A stretch of 42,697 nucleotides of DNA from assembly GCF_000378405.1 (NCBI RefSeq), contig NZ_KB899640.1, forward strand, positions 177,051 through 219,747, read 5' to 3'. Every line of letters begins with the position of its first letter. Position 1 is the first letter of the stretch. The notes under the pieces were generated by a model. That model had not been told where the DNA came from and did not search any database. It worked only from the letters and a program-made list of their open reading frames with translations. Source of the stretch: Succinimonas amylolytica DSM 2873 (lineage in GTDB: Bacteria > Pseudomonadota > Gammaproteobacteria > Enterobacterales > Succinivibrionaceae). The position numbers and the translations under genes were made by a program. This document shows, in pieces, positions 15,705 to 24,234 of this stretch.

Positions 15705-18327
15705 TAGTGGGTGCGAAATCGTTGCATTGTAGCCAGCATTATTGTATAATGCCTGTATGGTCATAGCATACTTGAGGTTCAGGGGTACTTATCGTGGGAA
15801 TTTATGTGGCAATAAAGTCATCTGGAAAAATGCATGAGAAATACCTGTCTGTTGTTGAAAACTACAGAGATAAGGACGGCAAGAAAAAACAGAGAACAGT
15901 CGCTTCTTTTGGGAAGTTGAAAGATGCACTAAAAGAAGATCCTCAGATTATTGAAAAATTAAAACTTAAATATGAGCATTCAGAAACAACAGAAAGAAAA
16001 CAACTGCTCAACAAAATTTCTAATGATGTTAATGATGATGCGCTACAGACTTTTGCTAAATTAAGGGACAATTTGAATAATGCTCCGTTATTTAACGGTG
16101 AATTAAACTATGGCATTCAAGCCCTACGGCCAATATGGAATGACTGGCTTGGTTTGTACTATAAATTGAATTACCTGCAACAAGAAAACTCAAAGCTTAA
16201 ATGTAATATTTCCGATATAGCTCAATATCTCACTGCGTTAAAAATTATTGATCCGCATTCGTATTTTTGTGGGTACAGATCTCAATATAAATATTTATGC
16301 AATCCAATTCAAAATGTGTCAATTAGTGATATTTATAACACAATTGAATTTATAGGGCAGAACCGCAGTGCGATAATGGAATATATTAATAGAAAAATGG
16401 TTGAGAAATATAATAGAAATCTTACCATGGTTTTTTATGATTGCAGTAATGTATATTTTGAATCGCCATACGATGATCGTGAACATATTTTCAGAGCGCT
16501 AATGACAGGTGTGAGAAAACAGTTTAAAGAAGAAAATAAAGAAATAAATGAAGCTGAACTACGGGAGATGAGCAGCGATCCTGAAAAAATTAATGAGGTA
16601 ATAAATAAATTAAAATCAATGCTAAATGAAGATACCTGCTGGCGAATGAGAGGCATGTTCAAAGAACATCGTTATGATTTACCATTGGTATCTGTTGCTT
16701 TGACTATCGATGACAGAGGCATTCCTGTTGATTTTGATATATTTCCAGGAAATTTTTCTGAATACAAAACCATGCCCAAAGTCATAGGTAACATGAAGAA
16801 AAAATACAATATTCAGGATACGATAGTTGTAGCAGATTGCGGTTTAAATTCCATTGGTAATATTGAAATGCTGGTCAATCATAAATTGGGTTTTATAGTT
16901 GCTCAAAAAGTATCAAATCTACAACCAGAATATGAAGCTGTTATGTACGATCATTCCACTGGATATAAACTTTGGAATACTGATAAAGAAAATTCTCAAA
17001 GCAATCAAGATGAAACAAATAATAAAGATAAGGCAGAATACTGCACCAGAAAAAACGATTTGAAAGATGATGAATTCGTGTTCAAGAGAATTCCCTATAT
17101 CAAAGAAGTGATAGTAACTGACGAAAATGGCAAAAAGCATAAAGCAGCAGTAGATTGTGAAATATTGTTTACTTTTTCACCCAAGAGGTACAAGAGGGAT
17201 ATTGCTCAACTAGAGGATGATTTGGTAAAAGCAAGAGAAGCTGTAGCTCAAAAAAAAGATATGGCGCCATGCGGAGCTGGATGGAAAAGTTTAGTTTCAG
17301 TAAAAAAAGAAGTTACAGAAACATCAGCAGAACCAAATAATAATGTTCCTGAAGGACAAAATTTATCAGAACAGGATGTTAGCAGCAAACGGCAACAAGA
17401 AAATAATAAAACTGAAAAAGGAAGAACTATCAAATCAACAAATGAAAATATTTCTTCGAGAAATGATGCTTTGGAAAGCAATACCAAAGATAAACAAACT
17501 CAAAATAGCAAGAAATCGAGAAAAAAGTCAGAAGAAAAAAGTAAAAAATCCAAATCATGCGATCTTTACAAAGCAGAAAAAATTAAAGAGGATGTCGTAG
17601 AAGAGCGAAGAAAGAGAGCTGGGTACGTTGCAATTATATTTAAACAGGCTAATGATAACAATAGTAACAACAAACTCAATAACAGTAAAAATCAAATTGA
17701 TGATAACAACATCGTTAAAGGAAGTAAAGGCATAACAGACTCAAAATTATTAACCTGTCACGACAAATTAGTTAAAATAGAGGAATGTTTCAGAATTATG
17801 AAGAGTAATTTCTCTATTAGGCCAGTATATGTTAGAAAGAAAATTAACATTTGCGGTCATATAACCTTGTGTGTTATAGCCCTAATTATAATGAGGTTAA
17901 TGGAAATTAAACTTAAGGATGCTGGTACACCTTTGACTATAGAGCAGATACAAACCGCTCTAAACAGCACTGTTACAGCTATGAGCAATAATGGAAAGGA
18001 TGGATTATTTATTAAAAATAATGAAATAAATAACTTTATCGATATTAAAGAATGGAAAGAACTATCCTCTCCTGAAAAGAATAATTCAAAAGAATCATTT
18101 ATAACAAGTTTTTTGAATAAAAAGAAATACCTTCAATCTGACATAGATAAAATTTTAAAAGTTGTTGGTCTTGAACCTTTATGCGGAATTTGTTCCCCAT
18201 CTACTGTCTGCCAAAAATTAAAAATCAGATCCAATTATCAGGATATGATTGGAAATCTGTTATCAGATATACAGAGTGCCGTTTATGAGAATAACACCTA
18301 AGCCATAGGAAAGTTTCGCACCCACTA
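15705..18327 (+). mobile_element. IS1634-family insertion sequence, apparently complete
   Basis: Terminal inverted repeats match perfectly over 14 bases: tagtgggtgcgaaa at 15705-15718 and its reverse complement at 18314-18327. They enclose one large transposase gene that fills nearly the whole 2.6-kb element. No convincing target-site duplication is seen: the outside bases are AT-rich on both sides but differ, so the flanks may have rearranged after insertion. The element is clearly AT-richer than the surrounding genes. Confidence 0.88.
15794..18301 (+). CDS. IS1634-family DDE transposase
   Basis: The product has 835 residues from GTG 15794, preceded by AGGGG. The N-terminal segment (AIKSSGKMHEKYLSVVENYRD, then KKKQRTVASFGKL) is the typical opening of IS1634/IS4-like transposases. 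Catalytic motifs appear as FYDCSNVYFES (first Asp near 214), a stretch ending FKEHRYDLPLVSVALTIDDRGIP, VVADCGLN (second Asp near 350) and IEECFRIMKSNFSIRPVYVR (Glu near 663). Between about residues 500 and 650 there is a low-complexity block very rich in Asn, Lys, Ser and Gln that lengthens the protein beyond many relatives; it is in frame and may be a linker. The gene appears intact. Confidence 0.9.
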   Translation: MGIYVAIKSSGKMHEKYLSVVENYRDKDGKKKQRTVASFGKLKDALKEDPQIIEKLKLKYEHSETTERKQLLNKISNDVNDDALQTFAKLRDNLNNAPLFNGELNYGIQALRPIWNDWLGLYYKLNYLQQENSKLKCNISDIAQYLTALKIIDPHSYFCGYRSQYKYLCNPIQNVSISDIYNTIEFIGQNRSAIMEYINRKMVEKYNRNLTMVFYDCSNVYFESPYDDREHIFRALMTGVRKQFKEENKEINEAELREMSSDPEKINEVINKLKSMLNEDTCWRMRGMFKEHRYDLPLVSVALTIDDRGIPVDFDIFPGNFSEYKTMPKVIGNMKKKYNIQDTIVVADCGLNSIGNIEMLVNHKLGFIVAQKVSNLQPEYEAVMYDHSTGYKLWNTDKENSQSNQDETNNKDKAEYCTRKNDLKDDEFVFKRIPYIKEVIVTDENGKKHKAAVDCEILFTFSPKRYKRDIAQLEDDLVKAREAVAQKKDMAPCGAGWKSLVSVKKEVTETSAEPNNNVPEGQNLSEQDVSSKRQQENNKTEKGRTIKSTNENISSRNDALESNTKDKQTQNSKKSRKKSEEKSKKSKSCDLYKAEKIKEDVVEERRKRAGYVAIIFKQANDNNSNNKLNNSKNQIDDNNIVKGSKGITDSKLLTCHDKLVKIEECFRIMKSNFSIRPVYVRKKINICGHITLCVIALIIMRLMEIKLKDAGTPLTIEQIQTALNSTVTAMSNNGKDGLFIKNNEINNFIDIKEWKELSSPEKNNSKESFITSFLNKKKYLQSDIDKILKVVGLEPLCGICSPSTVCQKLKIRSNYQDMIGNLLSDIQSAVYENNT

Positions 18328-18329
18328 AT

Positions 18330-18578
18330 TTGAAAAGGAGTTTGAGCACAAAGCCAGTTTCCACAAGGCTTTGTGCCTATTTTTCGGCGTTACAAGTCGA
18401 AAACGCAGGTTTACTTAGAAACCATCTGGAAGGTATATGCAACTATGCTCTATATCATATTACAACAGGTAAGGTTGAAGGGACTAATAACATGATTAGA
18501 ACTCTGAGAAGGAGACATTATGGGATCCCTGATGATGACTACCTTTTCTTGAAAATTATAGACGAATCAAGAAGGTGA
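18330..18578 (+). pseudogene. ISL3-family transposase, C-terminal fragment
   Basis: The last about 55 residues of this frame read like the C-terminal end of ISL3-family transposases: TTGKVEGTNNMIRTLRRRHYG followed by DDDYLFLKI. In full transposases this follows a catalytic core of more than 300 residues, which is missing here and not found on the left side of the IS1634 element. The first part of the frame (before about 18385) is the terminator-like hairpin, so the true homologous part probably begins near 18390. It is a dead remnant of an older insertion. Confidence 0.75.
18346..18387 (+). terminator. Terminator-like hairpin downstream of the IS1634 transposase
   Basis: A perfect 10-bp stem (gcacaaagcc at 18346-18355, ggctttgtgc at 18367-18376) with an 11-base loop is followed by a T-rich tract (ctattttt). 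It lies just outside the right inverted repeat of the IS1634 element and in front of the ISL3 fragment. It would stop read-through from the transposase gene. Confidence 0.7.
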
Positions 18579-19058
18579 TCCCATTGAAATATTTATTGAG
18601 CCATTTTTATTCGTTCATTTTCTTTGTTTATTTCATTTTTAACATAACGTGCTTACTCAATTATAACTGCCTATATTAAGGCCTATGGTTATGAGTCCGG
18701 GGTAGCTTGGCGGTTATTTACGTAAAACGGCAGAAAGGGTCCTTTTTCAGAATATGATAATTCAGGTAATCTTTAAAATAAACAATATTTGATTGTGCAA
18801 TGTTTTGTATATTTATTTTTTGAACTTTTTTATGATAACTGTATCAAATAAACAACCTTTTCAGGATGAAGGTGAAATATTCAGCCGCGGTACGGGAATC
18901 GGACAGTTACATGTATGACTGATTATTTAGAATTGACAGGTGTCAATCATAAAAGGCTTTTCAGGCTGAGGCCGGAAAATGTCCGAATACATGGATGTTG
19001 ATAATTTAGAATCAGTTTAGTTTTTTTGTTAATAGTGTATTTGGAGATAGATTTGAAA
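18579..19058. other. AT-rich intergenic stretch upstream of the biosynthetic operon
   Basis: This 480-base stretch has no gene and should hold the promoter of the six-gene operon. A TTGAAC box near 18820 and a TTGACA box inside the inverted repeat at 18932-18947 are visible, but neither has a good -10 at the right distance. The likely ribosome site for the first gene is GGAG at about 19043-19046, 12 bases before ATG 19059. Confidence 0.45.
18932..18947. promoter_or_regulatory. Perfect inverted repeat, candidate operator of the biosynthetic operon
   Basis: The sequence attgacaggtgtcaat is a 7-2-7 perfect inverted repeat (arms attgaca and tgtcaat). It lies 111 bases before the start codon of the KAS III-like gene and contains a consensus TTGACA -35 hexamer. 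Such a repeat overlapping a -35 box is the usual layout of a repressor site. No regulator gene is encoded next to the operon, so the binding protein is unknown. Confidence 0.45.
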
Positions 19059-20042
19059 ATGACAGGTATAAAAATTACATCAACGGGTTCGTTTCTTCCC
19101 GGAAAAATTGTTACTGACAGTATTTTCGATGAAAGGTTTAACCTGAAGGAAGGTACCACATTCAAAAAATCCGGAGTAAGAATCAGACATTATGTGGAAA
19201 ATGAATCACAGGTGGATCTGGCTCTTGCTGCCTTAATCAATATCCCTGAAGAAAGTCGTAGAGACATCGACTTGATAGTTTTTGCCGGAGGTTCCTCACA
19301 GCAGCCTATTCCATGCACTGCCTCTTTAATTCAGAAAGCTCTTGGACACGAATATAATTCCATTCCATGTTTTGATATCTGTTCCACCTGTTTAAGTTTT
19401 GTAACGGCGCTGGATACCTTGTCATATATGATTGATGCGGGACGCTACAGAAAGGTTCTGCTGGTTTCCAGTGACATTGCCTCAAAAGGGATAAATACCA
19501 GAGATTTTAACAGTTCCATACTCTTTGGTGACGCTGCGGCAGCGGCGATACTGGAAAAGACTCCGGAAAATGAGTCATCCGGAATACTCACTTACAATTT
19601 CAAGACCTTTGGTGAAGGAGCCGACTGTGCCAGAGTAAGAGGCGGTTCAACCTTTATGCCGTTCTACATGTGGAATGAAGACAACATTGACGATTACCTT
19701 TTCCACATGGATGGTCTTAAGCTTTATGAAATATCCTCAAAGTACATAGTGAAAATGTTCAATGACGCACTGACGGATGCCGGTCTGACTATGGATGATA
19801 TCAGGCTGGTGATTCCGCATCAGGCAAGTCTCCCCGCACTGAAGCTGATACAGAAAAAACTGCGCATTCCTGAAGGTAAAATGCTTATTAATATTGAGAA
19901 TCAGGGAAATACCATAGCATCCTCCATTCCTCTATGTCTGGATTATGCTGCGAGAAACAAATTAATCGAAAGAGGTGACAGAATTGTTCTTCTGGGGACA
20001 TCAGCAGGACTCTCCATAGGAGTAATGGTTCTTGAATATTAA
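19059..20042 (+). CDS. 3-oxoacyl-ACP synthase III (KAS III/FabH)-like condensing enzyme
   Basis: The product has 327 residues from ATG 19059. A longer frame from TTG 19026 would add 11 residues without homology and leaves no ribosome site. Thiolase-fold catalytic residues are all visible: Cys111 in FDICSTCLSFVTALD, His254 in IPHQAS and Asn284 in NQGNTIASS, the Cys-His-Asn triad of KAS III. The family condenses an acyl-CoA or acyl-ACP with malonyl-ACP, or in OleA/Lst-type members with a second acyl chain. The fatty-acid gene neighbours expected for a housekeeping FabH (plsX, fabD, fabG, acpP) are absent; instead it heads a six-gene overlapping operon with an SDR, ligases and a hydrolase, so a specialised pathway is likely. 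The downstream gene starts inside its last codons. Confidence 0.88.
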   Translation: MTGIKITSTGSFLPGKIVTDSIFDERFNLKEGTTFKKSGVRIRHYVENESQVDLALAALINIPEESRRDIDLIVFAGGSSQQPIPCTASLIQKALGHEYNSIPCFDICSTCLSFVTALDTLSYMIDAGRYRKVLLVSSDIASKGINTRDFNSSILFGDAAAAAILEKTPENESSGILTYNFKTFGEGADCARVRGGSTFMPFYMWNEDNIDDYLFHMDGLKLYEISSKYIVKMFNDALTDAGLTMDDIRLVIPHQASLPALKLIQKKLRIPEGKMLINIENQGNTIASSIPLCLDYAARNKLIERGDRIVLLGTSAGLSIGVMVLEY

Positions 20043-21186
20043 GAATATACTGATTACAGGTGGACGGGCTCCGGCAACTCTTTTTCTGATAAGGAAGCTG
20101 TACCGTGCCGGCTGCAGAATAATTATTGCTGAGGGCTGTGATTATCACATTGCAAAATACTCTGCGTGCGTTAGCGCCTGCTACAAGGTAATCTCTCCGG
20201 TATCTGATACTGAAAAGTTTATTGATGAGATTACCGGAATTGTGAAAAAGGCAAAGATTGATCTGATTATTCCGACCTGTGAGGAGATTTTTTATCTCTC
20301 AAAAGGTAAACAGACTTTAGAACAGTACTGCCGGGTCTTTTGTGATGAGCAGAAAAAACTTTTGGAGCTGCACAATAAATGGTCTTTTTATGAAAAGATC
20401 AGAAATTCATATACCGGAGTTAAGCTGCCACGGAGCGCTTATGTTGAGAATGCCGTCGAGCTTGAAGAGTTTATTAAAGGTAGCTGTTCCTGTAAAAAAT
20501 TTATCATCAAGCCTGTTTATTCGCGGTTTGCCACCAGAGTTATGATTACGGACAGGGTACCTGATAACTTCGTTCCTGGGCACTATATTGTTCAGGAGTT
20601 TATTGAGGGGGATCAGATCTGCAGTTATTCGGTTATCCGTAATCACCGGATTCTTCTTCACAGTGACTACCGGACGGTATATGCCGCAGGAAAAGGTGTA
20701 ACAATCGCATTTCAGTACGAGGATAACCGCAGGATTTATGATTTTATCGAAGAGTTTTCCCATAAAGAGGATTTCTTCGGCCAGATAGCCTTCGATTTTA
20801 TTCAGAATGACACCGGACTCTATCTCATTGAATGCAATCCCCGCCTTACCAGCGGAATTCAGTTATTTGATGAAAGCAGGGATATATCCGGAGTGTTTAC
20901 CGGAGAAGGGATTTCTGAAACGGTTTATCCGGACCGCGGGTACAGAACGGCACTCATTATGATTATGTTCATGTATATCTTTGCCAATGTCCATTCCTGT
21001 AGGGAACTGCGGGCATGGTGGCATACCATAGTGTCTTCTGAGGATGTAATCTATGATAAAAGGGATATCAAACCTTTTTTCATGCAGTTTGCCGTTCTTA
21101 TTATGGTGCTGTTTTCCGGATTCAGGAAACATGTCGGTCTGAAGGAAATGTCAACTTACGATATAGAGTATAACGGTGATGATTAA
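20032..21186 (+). CDS. ATP-grasp family ligase
   Basis: The product has 384 residues from TTG 20032, with AGGAG 9 bases upstream; it overlaps the KAS III-like gene by 11 bases. The N-terminal pre-ATP-grasp Rossmann-like part begins ILITGGRAPATLFLIRKL and holds IIPTCEEIFYL. ATP-binding strands are KFIIKPVYSR (about 155-164) and YIVQEFIEGDQ (184-194), and the Mg2+-binding ECNPR (about 266-270) carries the diagnostic Glu and Asn. The family couples a carboxylate, as acyl phosphate, to an amine or thiol, as in carbamoyl-phosphate synthetase-like and peptide ligases. The last about 100 residues include two hydrophobic stretches (IMIMFMYIFANV and FAVLIMVLFSGF) unusual for a soluble ligase and possibly membrane-associating. 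The substrate is unknown; in this operon an acyl chain joined to an amino acid is plausible. Confidence 0.82.
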   Translation: MNIKNILITGGRAPATLFLIRKLYRAGCRIIIAEGCDYHIAKYSACVSACYKVISPVSDTEKFIDEITGIVKKAKIDLIIPTCEEIFYLSKGKQTLEQYCRVFCDEQKKLLELHNKWSFYEKIRNSYTGVKLPRSAYVENAVELEEFIKGSCSCKKFIIKPVYSRFATRVMITDRVPDNFVPGHYIVQEFIEGDQICSYSVIRNHRILLHSDYRTVYAAGKGVTIAFQYEDNRRIYDFIEEFSHKEDFFGQIAFDFIQNDTGLYLIECNPRLTSGIQLFDESRDISGVFTGEGISETVYPDRGYRTALIMIMFMYIFANVHSCRELRAWWHTIVSSEDVIYDKRDIKPFFMQFAVLIMVLFSGFRKHVGLKEMSTYDIEYNGDD

Positions 21187-22159
21187 GGTACTTGTAACAG
21201 GAGCTACCGGATTTTTAGGCTTCCGGCTGGCTCTGAGATTAAAAAAAGCGGGATTTGCTGTAACCGGTCTCGGCCGGAATCAGAGTAAGGGAAGATTTCT
21301 GCAGCTTGCCGGGGTGGAGTTTATTTCCTGTGATCTCTCAGAGACTGATAAAATGGACCAGGCTTTTACCGGTGTAACATATGTTTTTCACTGCGCCGCC
21401 AGATCCAGCGTCTGGGGTGACTATAAATTATTTTACCGGGATAATGTCAAAGGAACTGAGAATGTGGCATCACTGTGCCTTAAAAAAGGAGTAAAAAGAC
21501 TGGTGTATGTCTCAAGTCCGAGTATTTACTTTGATTTCAAGGATAAACTCAATATAAAGGAAAGTGAACCGCCGACAGAACATCCTGCCAACAACTACAT
21601 TAGAAGTAAAATCATGGCGGAAGAGGTTATCGACAGAGCTCATGAACAGGGGCTGGATGTCATTACCATCAGACCTCGGGGAATTTTCGGGGCGGGGGAC
21701 CGGGCTATTCTGCCACGGCTTCTTAAAGCCAACAGGGAGCGTTTTATTCCCCGAACCAGAAAGGAAGATATCCTTATTGATTTAACCCACGTTGATAATG
21801 TGGTGGAAGCCATGATTCTGGCAATGAATGCTGACAGTCGCTATTCCGGTCACAAGTACAACATTACCAATGGAGAGAGCGTCAGAATGTACCGGACATT
21901 AGAAAATGTGATAACCGGTTCCGGTGAAAAGTTTAACTCCCGCTACATGTCCTATCGTCTGCTTTTCACCGTTGTCAGACTGACGGAATTATTTCATAAG
22001 TATATTCTCAAAAAAGAACCGGTTTTTACGGTTTATTCATTGGGGCTTCTTTCATTCAGTCAGACGCTGGACATTTCCAAAGCCAGGAATGAACTTGGTT
22101 ACAGACCTGTTATTTCTGTAGAGGACGGACTCCGGGAGGCTTTAAGTGATAGAACATAA
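21176..22159 (+). CDS. NAD(P)-dependent extended SDR (3beta-hydroxysteroid dehydrogenase/OleD-like)
   Basis: The product has 327 residues. The N-terminal Rossmann motif is TGATGFLG (8-15), followed by the acidic/DxD-like turn CDLSE, the catalytic Ser in VSSPS (112-116) and Tyr141-x3-Lys145 in YIRSK. RPRGIFGAGD and the C-terminal helical part fit the epimerase/3beta-HSD branch of extended SDRs, to which the OleD and LstD reductases of beta-ketoacid intermediates belong. The start is GTG 21176 or ATG 21179; the gene overlaps the preceding ATP-grasp gene by 8-11 bases. In this operon it could reduce the beta-keto group made by the KAS III-like enzyme. That role is inference; sugar epimerisation cannot be excluded by sequence alone. 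Confidence 0.85.
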   Translation: MMIKVLVTGATGFLGFRLALRLKKAGFAVTGLGRNQSKGRFLQLAGVEFISCDLSETDKMDQAFTGVTYVFHCAARSSVWGDYKLFYRDNVKGTENVASLCLKKGVKRLVYVSSPSIYFDFKDKLNIKESEPPTEHPANNYIRSKIMAEEVIDRAHEQGLDVITIRPRGIFGAGDRAILPRLLKANRERFIPRTRKEDILIDLTHVDNVVEAMILAMNADSRYSGHKYNITNGESVRMYRTLENVITGSGEKFNSRYMSYRLLFTVVRLTELFHKYILKKEPVFTVYSLGLLSFSQTLDISKARNELGYRPVISVEDGLREALSDRT

Positions 22160-22949
22160 AATGATGTGGGCCGGATACTGCCTGCAGAAGGAGGCGAATT
22201 CCATAAAGGGTGGCGGAAACAGGGAAATCCGGTTTCATGCGCTTTTTGTTCTGCTGGAGCATCCGCAATACGGCCATATTCTTTTTGATACCGGCTACGG
22301 AAGCTATTTTTATGAGGCGACGGAAGTCTTTCCTTATTCTGTATATGCCAGGGTTACCCCTGTTTTTATTAATGAAGAGGATACGGCAAAATCACAGCTG
22401 CTGAAGCTGGGGATTAAACCTGAGGATGTCTCATATATCATTATTTCCCATTTTCATGCCGATCATATAGGAGGACTTCGTGATTTTCCTGAGGCAAAAT
22501 TTGTCTGTCTGGAGTCTGCCTATCAGGCGATTAATAAGCGTACGGGGATTATGGCACTAAGAGAGGGATTTTTACCGAAACTCCTTCCTGATGATTTTTC
22601 TGACCGGGTTATGTTTTTAAGGGAAAAGACCTTTTCTGATGAATTCTGCCCGTTCACTTATTACTATGATGTCTTTGGAGATAAAAGTATTCTGGCATTT
22701 GCTCTCTCCGGTCATGCCAGCGGACAAATCGGCATTCTTTCCGGAAAAAGGTTTTTTGTGGCGGATGCCTGCTATCACTCCGATGCCTACCGGAAGATGC
22801 TGCCTCCGCCTTTAATGGTGCGAATGCTTCTTGGTAGCAACAGGGAGTATCTGAGGATGCTCTCAATACTTCACGCTTTTTATCAAAAGCATCCGGATAT
22901 CGAAATAATTCCTTCACACTGTAATGAAGTAGTCAGAAAGTATGCTTAA
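22146..22949 (+). CDS. Metallo-beta-lactamase-fold hydrolase (lactonase-like)
   Basis: The product has 267 residues from GTG 22146, chosen because GGGAGG lies 6 bases upstream; ATG 22161 would be 21 bases away. It overlaps the SDR gene by 14 bases. The complete dinuclear metal set is present: HFHADH (His102, His104, Asp106, His107), His190 in LSGHASGQIG, Asp207 in FVADACYH and His258 in IPSHC. The order and the segment HILFDTGYG are like those of the AHL-lactonase/glyoxalase II branch, which opens lactones or hydrolyses thioesters. There is no signal peptide, so it is cytoplasmic. In the pathway it might release a product as thioesterase, open a lactone, or protect the host from the product. 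Confidence 0.87.
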   Translation: MIEHKMMWAGYCLQKEANSIKGGGNREIRFHALFVLLEHPQYGHILFDTGYGSYFYEATEVFPYSVYARVTPVFINEEDTAKSQLLKLGIKPEDVSYIIISHFHADHIGGLRDFPEAKFVCLESAYQAINKRTGIMALREGFLPKLLPDDFSDRVMFLREKTFSDEFCPFTYYYDVFGDKSILAFALSGHASGQIGILSGKRFFVADACYHSDAYRKMLPPPLMVRMLLGSNREYLRMLSILHAFYQKHPDIEIIPSHCNEVVRKYA

Positions 22950-24234
22950 AACAATAATCATTTTATATTACTACTTTAAAACAAAATACTTCATGAGATT
23001 TGCTGACAGAGCAGCTCTTTTGAAATGGCAGAATTCCAGAGTGACCGGTTTTCTCAGAAAATATATTGCCAAATCCGGTTATTACAGTAGGAAATTCCGG
23101 AATATGGATGTCAGAAACTGGCAGAGTTTTCCAACAATTGATAAAAAGGAAATGATGGAGAACTTTGATGAACTGAATACGGTGGGGATTTCCCAAAAGG
23201 AGGCGTTTGAGCTTGCCTTAAACAGCGAAAAAACCAGAAATTTTAAACCGGAGATAAACAATATAACCGTAGGACTTTCCTCCGGGACCTCCGGAAACCG
23301 CGGTTTGTTTCTGGTATGCCGGATGGAAAGATACCGCTGGGTCGGTATAATTCTTGCTAAAACCCTGCCGGATTCCATCTTTAAAAAACATCGTATAGCC
23401 TTTTTTCTTAGAGCTAACAGTAATCTTTATACCGGAGTTAAAAGCCGGAACATCAGCTTCGAGTTTTTTGATCTGCTTGATTCCACGGATCACAATCTTA
23501 AAAAACTTGATGAGTATAAACCGTCAATTATCGTATCTCCTCCGTCAATGCTGAAAATTATAGCTGCAAATCTTAACAGAATATCGATAAATCCGGTGAA
23601 AATCATCTCCGTGGCTGAAGTGCTGGAAGAGCTTGACCGGCGGTATCTGGAAAAAGCGTTTAACCAGACTGTTCATCAGATTTATCAGGCAACCGAAGGG
23701 TTTCTTGCCTGTACATGCAGATACGGCAATCTCCATATTAACGAGGATCTTCTGGCAGTTCAGAGGGAGTACGTTGATAAGGATAAATTCATACCGGTGA
23801 TTACAGATTTTTCCAGAACCTCCCAGCCGGTGATCAGGTACAGACTGAATGATATTCTGACAGAAAGTCATGAACCTTGTCCGTGTGGTTCTATGTGTCT
23901 CAGAATAGCCGGAATAGAGGGCAGGTGTGATGACATTTTTTATCTGGATTCTGTAGACGGCAGCTCATCTGTTGCAGTATTTCCGGATTTTCTGTCACGG
24001 GCGGTTATATATGCCTCAGACAGGATAGAGGAATATAAGGTGATACAGAACACCCGCAGGGAGATTCTGGTTTATGTGGATAAAACGGAGGAATTTATTC
24101 CGGTAAAAGAGTCTCTTATAAAACTGTTTACCGTTAAAAAATGTCAGATACCGGAGATTATTCAGCTGAAATCACTGGAGATTGACCGTACTAAAAAATT
24201 CAAGAGAATAGAGAGCAGAATTCATGACAGGTGA
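22942..24234 (+). CDS. Adenylate-forming enzyme related to coenzyme F390 synthetase / PaaK
   Basis: The product has 430 residues and overlaps the preceding gene by 8 bases. It belongs to the short ANL branch (PaaK, F390 synthetase) that activates a carboxylate or other acid as an acyl-adenylate. Landmarks are the glycine-rich AMP loop LSSGTSGNRG (112-121), YQATEG (about 247-252), a Cys cluster CPCGSMCL (about 314-321, as in PaaK-like zinc sites) and RIAGIEGRCDD, the hinge before the C-terminal lid. The N-terminus is hydrophobic and basic (residues 1-20), possibly membrane-facing. No acyl carrier protein domain is fused or encoded nearby, so the activated acid is either passed to CoA or an amine directly, or to a carrier encoded elsewhere. 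The specific substrate is unknown. Confidence 0.82.
   Translation: MLKTIIILYYYFKTKYFMRFADRAALLKWQNSRVTGFLRKYIAKSGYYSRKFRNMDVRNWQSFPTIDKKEMMENFDELNTVGISQKEAFELALNSEKTRNFKPEINNITVGLSSGTSGNRGLFLVCRMERYRWVGIILAKTLPDSIFKKHRIAFFLRANSNLYTGVKSRNISFEFFDLLDSTDHNLKKLDEYKPSIIVSPPSMLKIIAANLNRISINPVKIISVAEVLEELDRRYLEKAFNQTVHQIYQATEGFLACTCRYGNLHINEDLLAVQREYVDKDKFIPVITDFSRTSQPVIRYRLNDILTESHEPCPCGSMCLRIAGIEGRCDDIFYLDSVDGSSSVAVFPDFLSRAVIYASDRIEEYKVIQNTRREILVYVDKTEEFIPVKESLIKLFTVKKCQIPEIIQLKSLEIDRTKKFKRIESRIHDR

Noticed and set aside
15705-18327. Target-site duplication flanking the IS1634 element
   Set aside because: The outer flanks are both AT-rich, but no stretch longer than two bases is repeated at the exact element ends.
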